In this document: one piece after another, positions 16,877 to 26,300 of the stretch
Layout of the letters: each line of letters opens with the position of its first letter
How positions within the stretch are numbered: the first letter of the stretch is position 1
Source of the DNA: Mesorhizobium denitrificans
Lineage (GTDB): Bacteria > Pseudomonadota > Alphaproteobacteria > Rhizobiales > Rhizobiaceae
Length of the DNA stretch: 64,000 bases
Assembly: GCF_003403035.1 (NCBI RefSeq)
Contig: NZ_QURN01000001.1
Coordinates: forward strand, 124,001-188,000
Reading direction: 5' to 3'
The notes under the pieces: generated by a model
The model's input: the letters and a program-made list of their open reading frames with translations, nothing else
What the model was told of the DNA's origin: nothing
Database searches by the model: none
Translations under genes and position numbers: made by a program

Positions 16877-18571
16877 TTAGCCCTGCTTCTTCAGTGCGGC
16901 GCCGAGAATGTCGCCGAGCGAAGCGCCGGAGTCGGTCGAACCGTACTGTGCGACTGCTTCCTTTTCTTCAGCGATTTCGAGCGCCTTGATCGAGACCTGC
17001 AGCTTGCGGGTCTTCTTGTCATAGGCGATCACGCGCGCATCGACCTTCTGGCCGACCGAGAAACGCTCAGGGCGCTGCTCGTCACGATCACGCGACAGGT
17101 CCGAACGCTTGATGAAGGTTTCAAGACCGCTTTCGACCAGACGTACGTCAAGGCCACCGTCCTTAACTGCGATGACTTCGCAGGTTACGACAGCGTTTTT
17201 GCGCAGTTCGCCCGAAGCAGCAGCGTCGCCGGCGGCGTCGCGCTCAAGCTGCTTGATGCCGAGAGAGATACGCTCCTTCTCGATGTCAACGTCGAGAACC
17301 TGTGCGCGGACCATCTGGCCCTTCTGGTACTCTTCGATGACCTGCTCGCCCGGACGGTTCCAGTCGAGGTCGGAGAGGTGGACCATGCCGTCCACATCGC
17401 CTTCGAGGCCGATGAACAGACCGAACTCGGTCTTGTTCTTGACTTCGCCTTCGACAACGGTGCCGACCGGATGGCTGCGGGCAAACGCTTCCCACGGGTT
17501 CTCAAGCGTCTGCTTGAGGCCGAGCGAGATGCGGCGCTTGGACGGATCGACTTCCAGCACGACCACGTCGACCTGCTGCGAGGTGGACAGGATCTTGCCC
17601 GGATGCACGTTCTTCTTCGTCCAGGACATTTCCGAAACGTGGATGAGGCCTTCGATGCCCGGCTCCAGCTCAACGAACGCACCGTAGTCGGTGATGTTCG
17701 TGACCGTACCGGTGATCTTCTTGCCGAGCGGGAACTTGGAACCGATATCGCCCCACGGATCCGACTCGAGCTGCTTCATGCCGAGCGAGATGCGGTGCGT
17801 ATCCTGATTGATGCGGATGATCTGCACCTTGACCGTCTGGCCAATGTTCAGGATTTCGGTCGGATGGTTCACGCGGCGCCATGCCATGTCGGTGACATGC
17901 AACAGGCCGTCGATACCGCCGAGGTCGACGAATGCACCGTAATCGGTGATGTTCTTGACCACGCCTTCCACAACCTGACCTTCTTCGAGGTTCTGCACGA
18001 TTTCCGAACGCTGTTCGGCACGGCTTTCCTCAAGCACCGAGCGGCGCGAGACAACGATGTTGCCACGGCGACGGTCCATCTTGAGAATTTCGAAGGGCTG
18101 CGGGTTGTGCATCAGCGGGGTGACGTCGCGGATCGGGCGAATATCAACCTGCGAACGCGGCAGGAAGGCCACGGCACCGTCGAGATCGACCGTGAAGCCG
18201 CCCTTGACCTGATTGAAGATAACGCCTTCGACGCGCTCGCCCTTGGAGAACTTCTCTTCGAGCTTGACCCAGCTTTCTTCGCGGCGAGCCTTTTCGCGGC
18301 TCAGCATTGCTTCGCCAAGCGCGTTTTCGATGCGCTCGACATAAACTTCAACGACATCGCCCGGCTTGAGCTGACCGTCCTTGGTCTTCGCGCCGAATTC
18401 CTTCAGCGGCACGCGACCTTCGACCTTCAGGCCGACGTCGATGATGGCCATGTCCTTTTCAATTGCAGTGATGGTGCCGCGAACGACCTGACCTTCACCG
18501 GAATGACCATCGGAAAATGATTCTTCGAGAAGCGCGGTGAAATCATCGCGCGAGGGATTTGCTTGTGACAT
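16877..18571 (-). CDS. rpsA: 30S ribosomal protein S1
   Basis: RNA-binding ribosomal protein that recruits mRNA to the small subunit. The 564-residue protein consists of six S1 (OB-fold) repeats, recognisable by recurrent GxVxxITDYGAFVDLG and GLxHxSDM segments. The start is MSQANPSRDD at 18571, with GGAG 5 bases upstream; an extension to 18655 is possible in frame but lacks support. The preceding leader contains a stem GCCTC/GAGGC ending just before the Shine-Dalgarno site. It follows cmk (142-base gap), the usual cmk-rpsA arrangement, and ends at a strong terminator. Confidence 0.97.
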   Translation of the reverse strand: MSQANPSRDDFTALLEESFSDGHSGEGQVVRGTITAIEKDMAIIDVGLKVEGRVPLKEFGAKTKDGQLKPGDVVEVYVERIENALGEAMLSREKARREESWVKLEEKFSKGERVEGVIFNQVKGGFTVDLDGAVAFLPRSQVDIRPIRDVTPLMHNPQPFEILKMDRRRGNIVVSRRSVLEESRAEQRSEIVQNLEEGQVVEGVVKNITDYGAFVDLGGIDGLLHVTDMAWRRVNHPTEILNIGQTVKVQIIRINQDTHRISLGMKQLESDPWGDIGSKFPLGKKITGTVTNITDYGAFVELEPGIEGLIHVSEMSWTKKNVHPGKILSTSQQVDVVVLEVDPSKRRISLGLKQTLENPWEAFARSHPVGTVVEGEVKNKTEFGLFIGLEGDVDGMVHLSDLDWNRPGEQVIEEYQKGQMVRAQVLDVDIEKERISLGIKQLERDAAGDAAASGELRKNAVVTCEVIAVKDGGLDVRLVESGLETFIKRSDLSRDRDEQRPERFSVGQKVDARVIAYDKKTRKLQVSIKALEIAEEKEAVAQYGSTDSGASLGDILGAALKKQG

Positions 18572-18584
18572 TAAAACTCCTGAG

Positions 18585-18600
18585 GCCTCATTTCGAGGCA
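18585..18600 (-). promoter_or_regulatory. Small hairpin in the rpsA leader
   Basis: On the minus strand GCCTC-gaaat-GAGGC forms a five-pair stem whose 3' arm ends a few bases before the GGAG ribosome-binding site of rpsA. Such a stem could modulate S1 translation; S1 autoregulation through leader hairpins is known in E. coli, but the sequence here is different and the role is a guess. Confidence 0.35.
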
Positions 18601-18713
18601 GCGCCGGGGTTCGTGTTGCGTTAGCCTGCCGGCGCTCCGGGTTGAATAAACCCATGCCGCTTCTGGCGGCTTTTGGCGCAGTGGAATGCTGGCAGGCTGG
18701 TTAAGTGGCTTAT

Positions 18714-19367
18714 TTAGGAAGCCGTGTCCCGTTTGGCCAGCACACCATCAATGATGGCGCGCGCCGCGCGGAATGCGGCCTCTATAGACATTTCTGACGT
18801 ATCGAGCAAGTGCGCGTCTTCAGCCGGGCGCAAAGGCGAGTCCGCGCGCGCGGAATCCCGCTCGTCGCGCTTCACGATATCGGCCAGAATGTCCTCCACA
18901 CGCGCCGAACCGCCTCGCGATTCAATATCACGCAGCCTGCGGCCCGCGCGCACTTCGGGACTTGCGGTGATGTAAAGCTTCACATCGGCGTTGGGGCAAA
19001 CAACAGTGCCGATGTCGCGCCCGTCCAGCACCGCGCCGCCGGGCTGGTTTGCAAAGGCCCGCTGCTTTTCGACCAGGACGCGGCGCACCTGCGGAAACAC
19101 CGCAACGCGTGAGGCTGCATCGGCAACTGCATGTGCTGCCAGCGCACCCTTATCGAGATTGCCCAGATCTACCTTGCGCGCTGCATCCGCCGCCTGCTCG
19201 GCGTCATCGAGCGACAGCCCGTGTTCGATCATGCGATGCGCGACCGCGCGATAGGTAAGGCCGGTATCCAGATGCGGCAGGTGATAATAATCGGCCAAGC
19301 GCCGGGCGAGTGTTCCTTTGCCCGATGCCGCCGGTCCATCAATTGCGATGAGGAGATTCTGATCCAT
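18714..19367 (-). CDS. cmk: Cytidylate kinase
   Basis: Phosphorylates CMP/dCMP with ATP. The 217-residue protein has the P-loop [13 protein letters not shown] at 9-21, [11 protein letters not shown] in the CMP-binding region, a DGRDIGTVV motif and the RDxRDSxRxxxPL lid ([13 protein letters not shown]). It lies upstream of rpsA as in most alphaproteobacteria. The aroA gene that normally precedes cmk in Rhizobiales is absent here; instead a 59-residue unknown and then grpE on the opposite strand follow, which marks a breakpoint in gene order. Confidence 0.95.
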   Translation of the reverse strand: MDQNLLIAIDGPAASGKGTLARRLADYYHLPHLDTGLTYRAVAHRMIEHGLSLDDAEQAADAARKVDLGNLDKGALAAHAVADAASRVAVFPQVRRVLVEKQRAFANQPGGAVLDGRDIGTVVCPNADVKLYITASPEVRAGRRLRDIESRGGSARVEDILADIVKRDERDSARADSPLRPAEDAHLLDTSEMSIEAAFRAARAIIDGVLAKRDTAS

Positions 19368-19448
19368 TCCCGCATCAAGCCGAGACGGCCCGATTGTGCA
19401 ACAGAAATTCTGGGCTGCCGCGACAGGTGGCTTGCGTTGATCTGTTGG

Positions 19449-19628
19449 CTAGCGCGGCTTCTTTTCAACTTTCGCCAGGCGTTTGAGCTTGGCGGCCATG
19501 TCTGCCGGAATTTCGGCGTCAATTTCAAACTGCGGCAGGGCCGCTGCATAACGCCGCGTGGCGGGACTTGTAACAAGGCGGCGAATGGTATCCGCAACCT
19601 GGTTCCGGTGAAGACCGCTCGTGTACAT
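19449..19628 (-). CDS. Small hypothetical protein (59 residues)
   Basis: Begins MYTSGLHRNQVADTIRRLV, followed by an alanine/arginine stretch, then PQFEIDAEIPADMAAKLKRL and a basic end. GAGGTG lies 8 bases before the ATG, which supports translation; a longer in-frame start at 19679 has no such site. I do not recognise the family. The C-terminal half (acidic patch, IPADMxxxLxRL) loosely recalls the short helix pattern of NepR-type anti-sigma factors, but the similarity is too weak to name it. It reads toward cmk with an 81-base gap and is divergent from grpE. Confidence 0.6.
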   Translation of the reverse strand: MYTSGLHRNQVADTIRRLVTSPATRRYAAALPQFEIDAEIPADMAAKLKRLAKVEKKPR

Positions 19629-19750
19629 TTGCTTTGCACCTCGCGTTTTCATAACGCTATTGTGCCGATAAAGTGCCAAATGCTGAAACGGGCTTTGTCG
19701 TTACGGTAAAGCTTTCGTAAAATTCGATCTTTCTTACGCGGCTGCCCGCA

Positions 19751-19779
19751 CTTGATTTTTGGCTTCCGAACCTCGATAT
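19751..19779 (+). promoter_or_regulatory. Possible RpoH (sigma-32) promoter of grpE
   Basis: CTTGAT at 19751-19756 and CCTCGATAT at 19771-19779, spaced about 14 bases, resemble the alphaproteobacterial heat-shock pattern CTTG...C-ATNT. The -10 start lies about 35 bases before grpE. No CIRCE element (the HrcA operator) is visible in this region. Confidence 0.45.
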
Positions 19780-19813
19780 CGGGCGCAAGTTTAGAACCTT
19801 TCAAGGTCATGTG

Positions 19814-20440
19814 ATGAGCAACAAGCCCAAAGACGAATCCGTATCCGACGAAGCTCTTTTGCCAGAAGAACCGGTTGAGAAGGTGGAAGGCGATTTCGAG
19901 GTACTCGAACGCCTGATGAAGGAAAATGAAGAACTGAAGGATCGCGCGCTGCGCATTGCGGCGGAAATGGAGAACCTGCGCCGCCGCACCGCGCGCGACG
20001 TTCAGGACGCGCGCTCTTATGCAATTGCCAATTTCGCACGCGACATGCTGACGGTTTCCGACAATCTGCGCCGCGGCCTCGATGCCATTCCGGCTGAATC
20101 GCGGGAATCAGGTGACGCTGTGTTCAAGGCGCTGTTCGAGGGTGTCGATCTGACCGATCGAGCCATGCTGTCTGCGCTGGAACGTCATGGCGTGAAAAAG
20201 CTTGAGCCGGAAGGCGAGAAATTCGATCCCAATTTCCATCAGGCAATGTTCGAAATACCGAACCCTGACGTTCCGACAGGCACCGTCTTGCAGGTCGTCC
20301 AGCCCGGCTATTCCATCGGTGAGCGCGTATTGCGTCCGGCGATGGTCGGCATTTCGACCGGCGGTCCCAAGTCGGCTCCGGCGAATAACAATGCTCCGGA
20401 GCCCGGCCCCGTAAACGAGCAAGCCGAGAAAGATGCCTGA
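19814..20440 (+). CDS. grpE: GrpE nucleotide-exchange factor (Hsp70 cofactor)
   Basis: Releases ADP from DnaK during the chaperone cycle. The 208-residue protein has a charged N-terminal tail, a long coiled-coil helix ([20 protein letters not shown]), the conserved [15 protein letters not shown] region and the beta domain with [15 protein letters not shown] and [17 protein letters not shown] at 19814 follows AAGG by 7 bases (a GTG one codon earlier is possible). In Rhizobiales grpE usually follows hrcA; here it stands 44 kb away from the hrcA at the window end and is followed after 12 bases by a GAF-domain gene. Either it moved or the genome has a second copy. Confidence 0.93.
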   Translation: MSNKPKDESVSDEALLPEEPVEKVEGDFEVLERLMKENEELKDRALRIAAEMENLRRRTARDVQDARSYAIANFARDMLTVSDNLRRGLDAIPAESRESGDAVFKALFEGVDLTDRAMLSALERHGVKKLEPEGEKFDPNFHQAMFEIPNPDVPTGTVLQVVQPGYSIGERVLRPAMVGISTGGPKSAPANNNAPEPGPVNEQAEKDA

Positions 20441-20452
20441 CGGCGCGCCTCA

Positions 20453-20947
20453 ATGAGCGATTATGCGGCCTTCGTCAAAGCACTTGCCTCTGATGGGCCG
20501 CAGCCCGCGACTGCCTGTGCGGCACTTGAAACGCTAACCAAAACACTCGTAGGCGTGAAACTCTTCACGCTTATGGTGTCTGATACGGCGACCAAGGAAG
20601 CTGAGCGCATTTATTCCAATATGCCCGACGCATATCCCGTTTTCGGCACCAAGCCGTATAATGAAACACGGTGGTCGGAGATCACTCTCAATCGCCAGCA
20701 GACATTCGTCGCCAATACGATTGAGGAAATTGCCGAAGTGTTCGGCGATTACGAACTGATTCAATCGCTGGGCTGCGAATCGGTCATCAATGTGCCGATT
20801 GTCGTCGGCGGTTCGGTCATCGGCACGATCAACTGCCTGCATGAACGGGACTATTATACGCCGCAGCGCGTGCTGGCCGCCGAGGCGCTCAAACTGCCGG
20901 GCGCAGCCTGCATGATGCTTCATGCAGCGCGAAAGAGCGCAATCTAA
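20453..20947 (+). CDS. GAF domain protein
   Basis: A 164-residue protein made almost wholly of one GAF-like sensor domain, with core features LFTLMVSDTATKEAERIYS, NEEIAEVF-like helix and CESVINVPIVVGGSVIGTINCLHE. No output domain, membrane segment or signal peptide is present. It starts 12 bases after the grpE stop and is probably cotranscribed with it. Stand-alone GAF proteins can bind small ligands or act as methionine-sulfoxide reductases; the cysteines C127-type of the latter are not clearly conserved, so the function is left open. Confidence 0.8.
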   Translation: MSDYAAFVKALASDGPQPATACAALETLTKTLVGVKLFTLMVSDTATKEAERIYSNMPDAYPVFGTKPYNETRWSEITLNRQQTFVANTIEEIAEVFGDYELIQSLGCESVINVPIVVGGSVIGTINCLHERDYYTPQRVLAAEALKLPGAACMMLHAARKSAI

Positions 20948-21007
20948 GCAATCCAACTTGCCTCATCTCGCCTCTTGACTCTTACCGCAAAGGGGCGTTT
21001 GAAATAG

Positions 21008-21022
21008 GAACATAACAGGAAC
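21008..21022. promoter_or_regulatory. LexA (SOS) box upstream of imuA
   Basis: GAAC-N7-GAAC at 21008-21022 is the alphaproteobacterial SOS operator (GTTC-N7-GTTC read on the other strand). It lies 7 bases before the imuA GTG start, so LexA would block the whole imuA-imuB-dnaE2 unit until DNA damage. Confidence 0.85.
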
Positions 21023-21028
21023 ATATAC

Positions 21029-21868
21029 GTGATGCTCGATCCGCTAAAGCGGCTGCGGGACGGAACTCTTTTTGTTTCCGATTCTGCGACAGCACCCATT
21101 GTGCGCGCCAGCACATTGGCGCGGCCCGTTTTTGCCAATCGCAAGGAGCCGGAGGCAAAGAGAGGCTTCAAGCAGCTTTTCCAGCCCGCTTTGCATGAAG
21201 CCTATGCAGCGCCCGCCGATCAGCCAGCGCTTGTTGGCTTTGGGCTGGGCGTGTTGCGGAGCCTTAAAAACGGACCTGTGCTTTGGGTGCGACAAACGTT
21301 TCTGGACGGAGAAACGGGGCGGGTGTTTCCCTCCGGGCTGCGCGAATATGGCCTCGACCCGGACAAAATCGTTCTCGTGCAGGCGAATAACGTGCGCGAT
21401 CTGCTTCAGGCGGGACTGGAAGCGGCACGATGCAAGGCGCTGGCGGGCGCGCTGCTGGAACTGGCGGGCGATTCGTCGCTCTATGATTTGACCGCAAGCC
21501 GTCGTTTGTCACTGGCGGCGCGAAGCAATGGCGTGCCTCTGCTTTTTCTGCGCTCTGCCGCACGCGCCGTTCCGTCAGCAGCCGAAACGCGCTGGCATGT
21601 GCGGACGCTTTCATCTTCTCCACTTGCCGCCAATGCGCCGGGAAAGCCGGTTTTTGAAGCCGAGCTTCTACGCAGCAAACGTGGTGCGGAACCCAAAACC
21701 TTTGTGCTGGAGTGGAACCCCGATGCAGGAGAATTTAAAGAAAGAACAGAGCGATCCGCCGCCAGCACTGTTGCAACAGACAAACGAACAGCGTCGCTAT
21801 CTGGCTCTGTGGTTTCCTTTCCTGCCTACGGACAGGCAGTTTCGGACGGAAGGCGGCGCGCGGGATGA
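21029..21868 (+). CDS. imuA: SOS mutagenesis protein ImuA
   Basis: First member of the imuA-imuB-dnaE2 mutasome used for damage-induced translesion synthesis. The 279-residue protein looks like a divergent RecA-like ATPase of the ImuA family (GFGLGVLRSL and LYDLTASRRLSLAARS segments, and FVLEWNPDAGEF near the end), with a poor P-loop. A GTG at 21029 with AGGA 8 bases upstream, or the adjacent ATG at 21032, starts translation directly behind a LexA box. The 3' end overlaps imuB by 146 bases in another frame, suggesting translational coupling. Confidence 0.88.
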   Translation: MMLDPLKRLRDGTLFVSDSATAPIVRASTLARPVFANRKEPEAKRGFKQLFQPALHEAYAAPADQPALVGFGLGVLRSLKNGPVLWVRQTFLDGETGRVFPSGLREYGLDPDKIVLVQANNVRDLLQAGLEAARCKALAGALLELAGDSSLYDLTASRRLSLAARSNGVPLLFLRSAARAVPSAAETRWHVRTLSSSPLAANAPGKPVFEAELLRSKRGAEPKTFVLEWNPDAGEFKERTERSAASTVATDKRTASLSGSVVSFPAYGQAVSDGRRRAG

Positions 21869-23318
21869 GACGCCGCTTGTGCTTACAGACAAGGAACATG
21901 GTGCGCTCAAGATCGTGGCCGGAGACGAACGCGCGCTGGCGCTGGGTCTGGTTTCGGGCATGACGCTGGCGGATGCACGGGCGCGCGTGCCGTCGATACG
22001 CGTGCTGCCAGTCGATGAGGCGGCGGATGGGCGGTTGGTAAAACGGCTGGCGCTTGCCTGCGAAATGTTCACGCCGCTGGTGGCGCTGGACCCGCCGCAC
22101 GGGTTGATGCTCGACGTGACCGGATGCGCGCATCTGTTCGGCGGCGAAGAGGGACTCTGCAAACGCGTGCGTCAACTACTGGTGCGAGTCGGGATAAAGG
22201 TGAAGATGAGTCTTGCTGGAACGCCCGACGCGGCGCGGGCACTGGCGCGTTTCGGAAAATCGGTAATCGTTTTGCCAGGAATGGAAAGGCGAGCGGTGGC
22301 GACGCTGCCGATTGCGGCGCTGGAAGCAAGAAATGAAACGACTGTTTCGCTCTCGCGGGCCGGATTGAAAAGCATTGGCGATGTTTCCGCGCGTCCGCTC
22401 AAAGTGCTGGCGGCACGATTTGGCCAGCCGATGGTGGACAGGCTCAAGCGCATTCTGGGCGAAGAAGACATTCGTATCACGCCGCTGCGCGCGCCGCCCG
22501 ATTGCATCGCCGAACGTCAGTTTGCGGAACCGATTGGCGAGATCGACAGCATTCTCTCCGTGCTGTCCGGACTGGCGCGAGAAGCGAGCGTCATGCTCGA
22601 ACGACGCGGTCTGGGTGGACGCTTGTTCGAAGCGAGTTTCTTTCGCTCCGATGGCATTGTTCGCCGCCTGCATGTGGAGACGGCAGGGAGCGCGCGTGAC
22701 CCGGATTCCATCCTGCGTCTTTTGAGGTTGAAGATCGAAACGCTGGCGGACCCGCTCGATCCGGGTTTCGGCTTTGATTTGGTACGTCTGTCGGTCTTGC
22801 AGGTTGAAGCTTTTCGACAGCCGCAAAAAAGCCTCGACGGACAACAGCAGGACGAAAGCGCGGTTGCCATGCTGGTGGATCGTCTGGTCGCGCGGCAAGG
22901 GTCGGGAAAGGTGCTGCGATGTGTGGCGCGCGATAGCCACGATCCCGAACTGGCGTCCGGCTTTGTGCCGGTTGGGTCGCCCGTCGTTTCGGCTGAGTGG
23001 CCGGAGCCGGAAAAGACTGCGCCGCCGGCACGGCCACTGACTTTGTTTGAGCCGCCGCAGACCATCGAAGCGATGGCGGAGGTGCCGGACGGTGCGCCGG
23101 TTCGCTTTCGCTGGCGGCGCGTGCTGCACGAGGTGGCACGGGCGGAGGGACCGGAGCGCATTGCCGCTGAATGGTGGCATGGGGAGCACTCGCGACCAAC
23201 GCGCGATTATTACCGCGTCGAGGATTCGCAGGGACGTCGCTTCTGGCTGTTCCGCGAAGGACTTTACGAGCGCAATGAAGGCGAGCGACGCTGGTTTCTG
23301 CACGGACTTTTCGCATGA
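21723..23318 (+). CDS. imuB: Y-family polymerase-like protein ImuB
   Basis: Adaptor of the SOS mutasome; ImuB proteins have the Y-family fold but lack polymerase activity, and link DnaE2 to the beta clamp. From 21723 the protein is 531 residues: the N-terminal palm/finger region (RRYLALWFPFLPTDR), LMLDVTGCAHLFGGEE in place of the usual catalytic SIDE, a helix-hairpin-helix region with LKSIGDVSARPLKVLAARFG and a long C-terminal tail. The ATG at 21723 lies in the end of imuA with GGAG about 10 bases upstream; longer in-frame starts lie deep inside imuA and are unlikely. It overlaps dnaE2 by ATGA. Confidence 0.88.
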   Translation: MQENLKKEQSDPPPALLQQTNEQRRYLALWFPFLPTDRQFRTEGGARDETPLVLTDKEHGALKIVAGDERALALGLVSGMTLADARARVPSIRVLPVDEAADGRLVKRLALACEMFTPLVALDPPHGLMLDVTGCAHLFGGEEGLCKRVRQLLVRVGIKVKMSLAGTPDAARALARFGKSVIVLPGMERRAVATLPIAALEARNETTVSLSRAGLKSIGDVSARPLKVLAARFGQPMVDRLKRILGEEDIRITPLRAPPDCIAERQFAEPIGEIDSILSVLSGLAREASVMLERRGLGGRLFEASFFRSDGIVRRLHVETAGSARDPDSILRLLRLKIETLADPLDPGFGFDLVRLSVLQVEAFRQPQKSLDGQQQDESAVAMLVDRLVARQGSGKVLRCVARDSHDPELASGFVPVGSPVVSAEWPEPEKTAPPARPLTLFEPPQTIEAMAEVPDGAPVRFRWRRVLHEVARAEGPERIAAEWWHGEHSRPTRDYYRVEDSQGRRFWLFREGLYERNEGERRWFLHGLFA

Positions 23319-26300
23319 ATCAGGGACCGGCCTTTGCCGAACTGGTTGCGGCGACCAATTTTTCCTTTCTGCGCGGCGCTTCATCCGGCGAGCACATGGT
23401 GCTGTACAGCCTGGCGCTTGGCCTGAACGGATTGGGTATCGCCGACCGCAATACTGTGGCGGGAGTGGTGCGGGCCTATGCGGCGCTCAAACAGTTACGC
23501 GAAGAGGGAACCCTGCCGACACTCAAATTGCGGGAAGGATCGGGTCCGGGCGAATTTCGCGAGCAGAAACAAATAGACGTGCCAGCTGAGGTAGTGGAGT
23601 TGCTGCGGACACGGGCGCAGACGTTCAAACTGGTGACAGGCACGCGTCTGGTGTTTGCAGATGGGACGCCTGACATTGTCGTGCATCCGCAAAACAGATT
23701 GGGTTGGGGCAATATTTGCCGGCTTCTGACGCTCGGAAATCGCCGCACGAAGAAGGGTGAATGCCATCTCGAACTGGACGATCTTCTGCGCCATGCGGGA
23801 GATACGCTTCTGGTCGCAATGCCGCCGCGCGAGCCGGAGCAAATGGCGGCACTTCTGCCGAAGCTGAGAGAGGTTGCGCCGGGTGCGGTGTGGCTAGCGG
23901 CTTCCATGCACAGGCGCGGCAATGACCGTCGCCGTCTGACCGGGTTAAAAGCGTTGGCGGATGGTGCGGGTGTGCCGCTACTGGCAACCAATGAGACACT
24001 TTATAGCGAGCCGGGCCAGCGCGACCTGCAGGATGTGCTGACGTGTATCCGTAATGGCGTATCGATTGATCGAGCCGGACGATTGCTGGAGGCGAATGCG
24101 GAGCGACATTTGAAAGCGCCTGCCGAGATGGCGCGGCTGTTTGCGGATTGCCCGCAGGCGATTGGCGAGACGCAGGACTTTCTGCTGCGCGTTGATTTCT
24201 CAGTCGGAGAATTGAAGTACGAATATCCGGACGAGCCGATTCCGCCGGGAAAAGATCCTCAAAGCTGGCTAGAAGAGCTGACATGGCGTCATGCAGCGAT
24301 GTGCTATCGCGATGGCCTTCCAGCAAAGGTCGAGGGATTGTTGCGTGATGAGCTTAAGCTGATCGCGAAGCTTAAATATGCGCGCTATTTTCTCACCATC
24401 TACGACATTGTGGAGTTCGCCAACTCCAAAGGCATTCTCTGTCAGGGGCGCGGCTCCGCCGCCAACTCGGCGGTTTGCTATGTGCTTGGGATAACTGCCG
24501 TAGACCCCAACGAACATGACTTGCTGTTCGCGCGGTTCATTTCAACCGAGCGGATCGAGCCACCCGACATTGATGTCGATTTCGAGCATGAAAGACGCGA
24601 GGAGGTCATTCAATATCTCTATGAAAAATATGGACGTGACCGCGCAGGCATTGCGGCGACGGTGATCCATTACAGACCGCGCAGTGCGATCCGCGAGGCG
24701 GGCAAGGCGCTTGGTCTTTCGGAAGACGTGACGGCGGCGCTGGCAAACACCCAATGGGGAAGTTACGAGAGTGATATAACCCGCACGCAAATCCGTCAGG
24801 CGGGGCTGGACCCGGACAATCCGGAGATCGTGCGTGCGGTGGGTTTTGCGCGGCGGTTGCTCGGCTTTCCGCGCCATCTGTCACAGCATGTCGGCGGTTT
24901 CGTGCTGTCGCGAAGCAGGCTGGATGAGACTGTTCCCATCGGCAATGCCGCGATGGAGGATCGCACTTTCATTGAGTGGGACAAGGACGACATCGACACG
25001 CTTGGACTGATGAAGGTCGATGTGCTGGCGTTGGGAATGCTGACCTGCATCAGCAAGGCGCTCAAATATCTCGACGACCATAAGAACGTTCATTACAAGC
25101 TGAATGAAATTCCGAGCAACGATGGCGAAACCTACGCCATGCTCCAGCGCGGCGAATCCATCGGCGTTTTTCAGGTCGAAAGCCGCGCGCAGATGAACAT
25201 GCTGCCGCGCCTGAAGCCGGAAAATCTCTATGATCTCGTCATTCAGGTGGCGATCGTGCGTCCCGGTCCGATTCAGGGGAATATGGTGCACCCTTATTTG
25301 AAACGGCGCGCGGGGGAGAAAGTCGACTTTCCTTCACCATCCCCGGATCACGGCCCACCTGACGAGTTGAGACAAGTGCTGGAGAAAACCAAAGGCGTTC
25401 CGCTTTTTCAGGAACAGGCGATGCGCATCGCAATGGTTGCCGCGAAGTTTACACCTGAGGAGGCAAACCGATTGCGCCGCGCAATGGCGACCTTCCGCAA
25501 TCTTGGCACTATCGGGGAATTCGAGGAAATGATGGTGGGCCGCATGATTGAGCGCGGCTATGATCCTGATTTTGCGAAAAATTGTTTTGAGCAGATCAAG
25601 GGGTTCGGCAGTTATGGCTTTCCAGAAAGCCATGCGGCGTCATTCGCCAAGCTGGTCTACATTTCCGCATGGATAAAATGTCATCATCCCGATGTGTTCG
25701 CCTGCGCGCTGCTTAACTCGCAGCCGATGGGTTTTTATGCGCCAGCGCAGATCGTGCGCGATGCAGAGGGGAACGGTGTCGAGGTTCGACCCATCGATAT
25801 CAATCACAGCGATTGGGACAACACGCTTGAAGAGGAAACGGGCAAGTATCGCGCTCTGCGACTGGGCTTTCGACAAATGCAGGGCGTGCATGAGGCGGAG
25901 GCAGGGAGAATCGTTGTCGCGCGAGGAGCGGGCTTTGATTCCGTAGAAGCCTTGTCGGTGCGCGCAGCACTTCATGGACGTCCATTGCGGGCTTTGGCGG
26001 ATGCCGATGCATTCCGCTCGATAGGTCTGGAAAGGCGTAGGGCGCTTTGGGAAGTTAGCCGGCTACCGGATGATGACCCTTTGCCGCTGTTTCTTGCTGC
26101 GGATGCGCGCGAACTTGCGGAAGAACCGGATGCTGGCCTGCCGGAAATGCCTATCGGCGAACATGTGGCGACCGATTACCAGACGATGCGGCTTTCGCTC
26201 AAAGGCCATCCGATGAAGATATTGCGGCCAATATTCCAGCGCGAGCGGATTCTGAGTTGCAAGGGGGTGGGCGAGCAAGCGAATGGGGCCTTTGCTCGCG

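Noticed and set aside
19690-19813. CIRCE operator before grpE
   Set aside because: No TTAGCACTC-N9-GAGTGCTAA or close variant is present.
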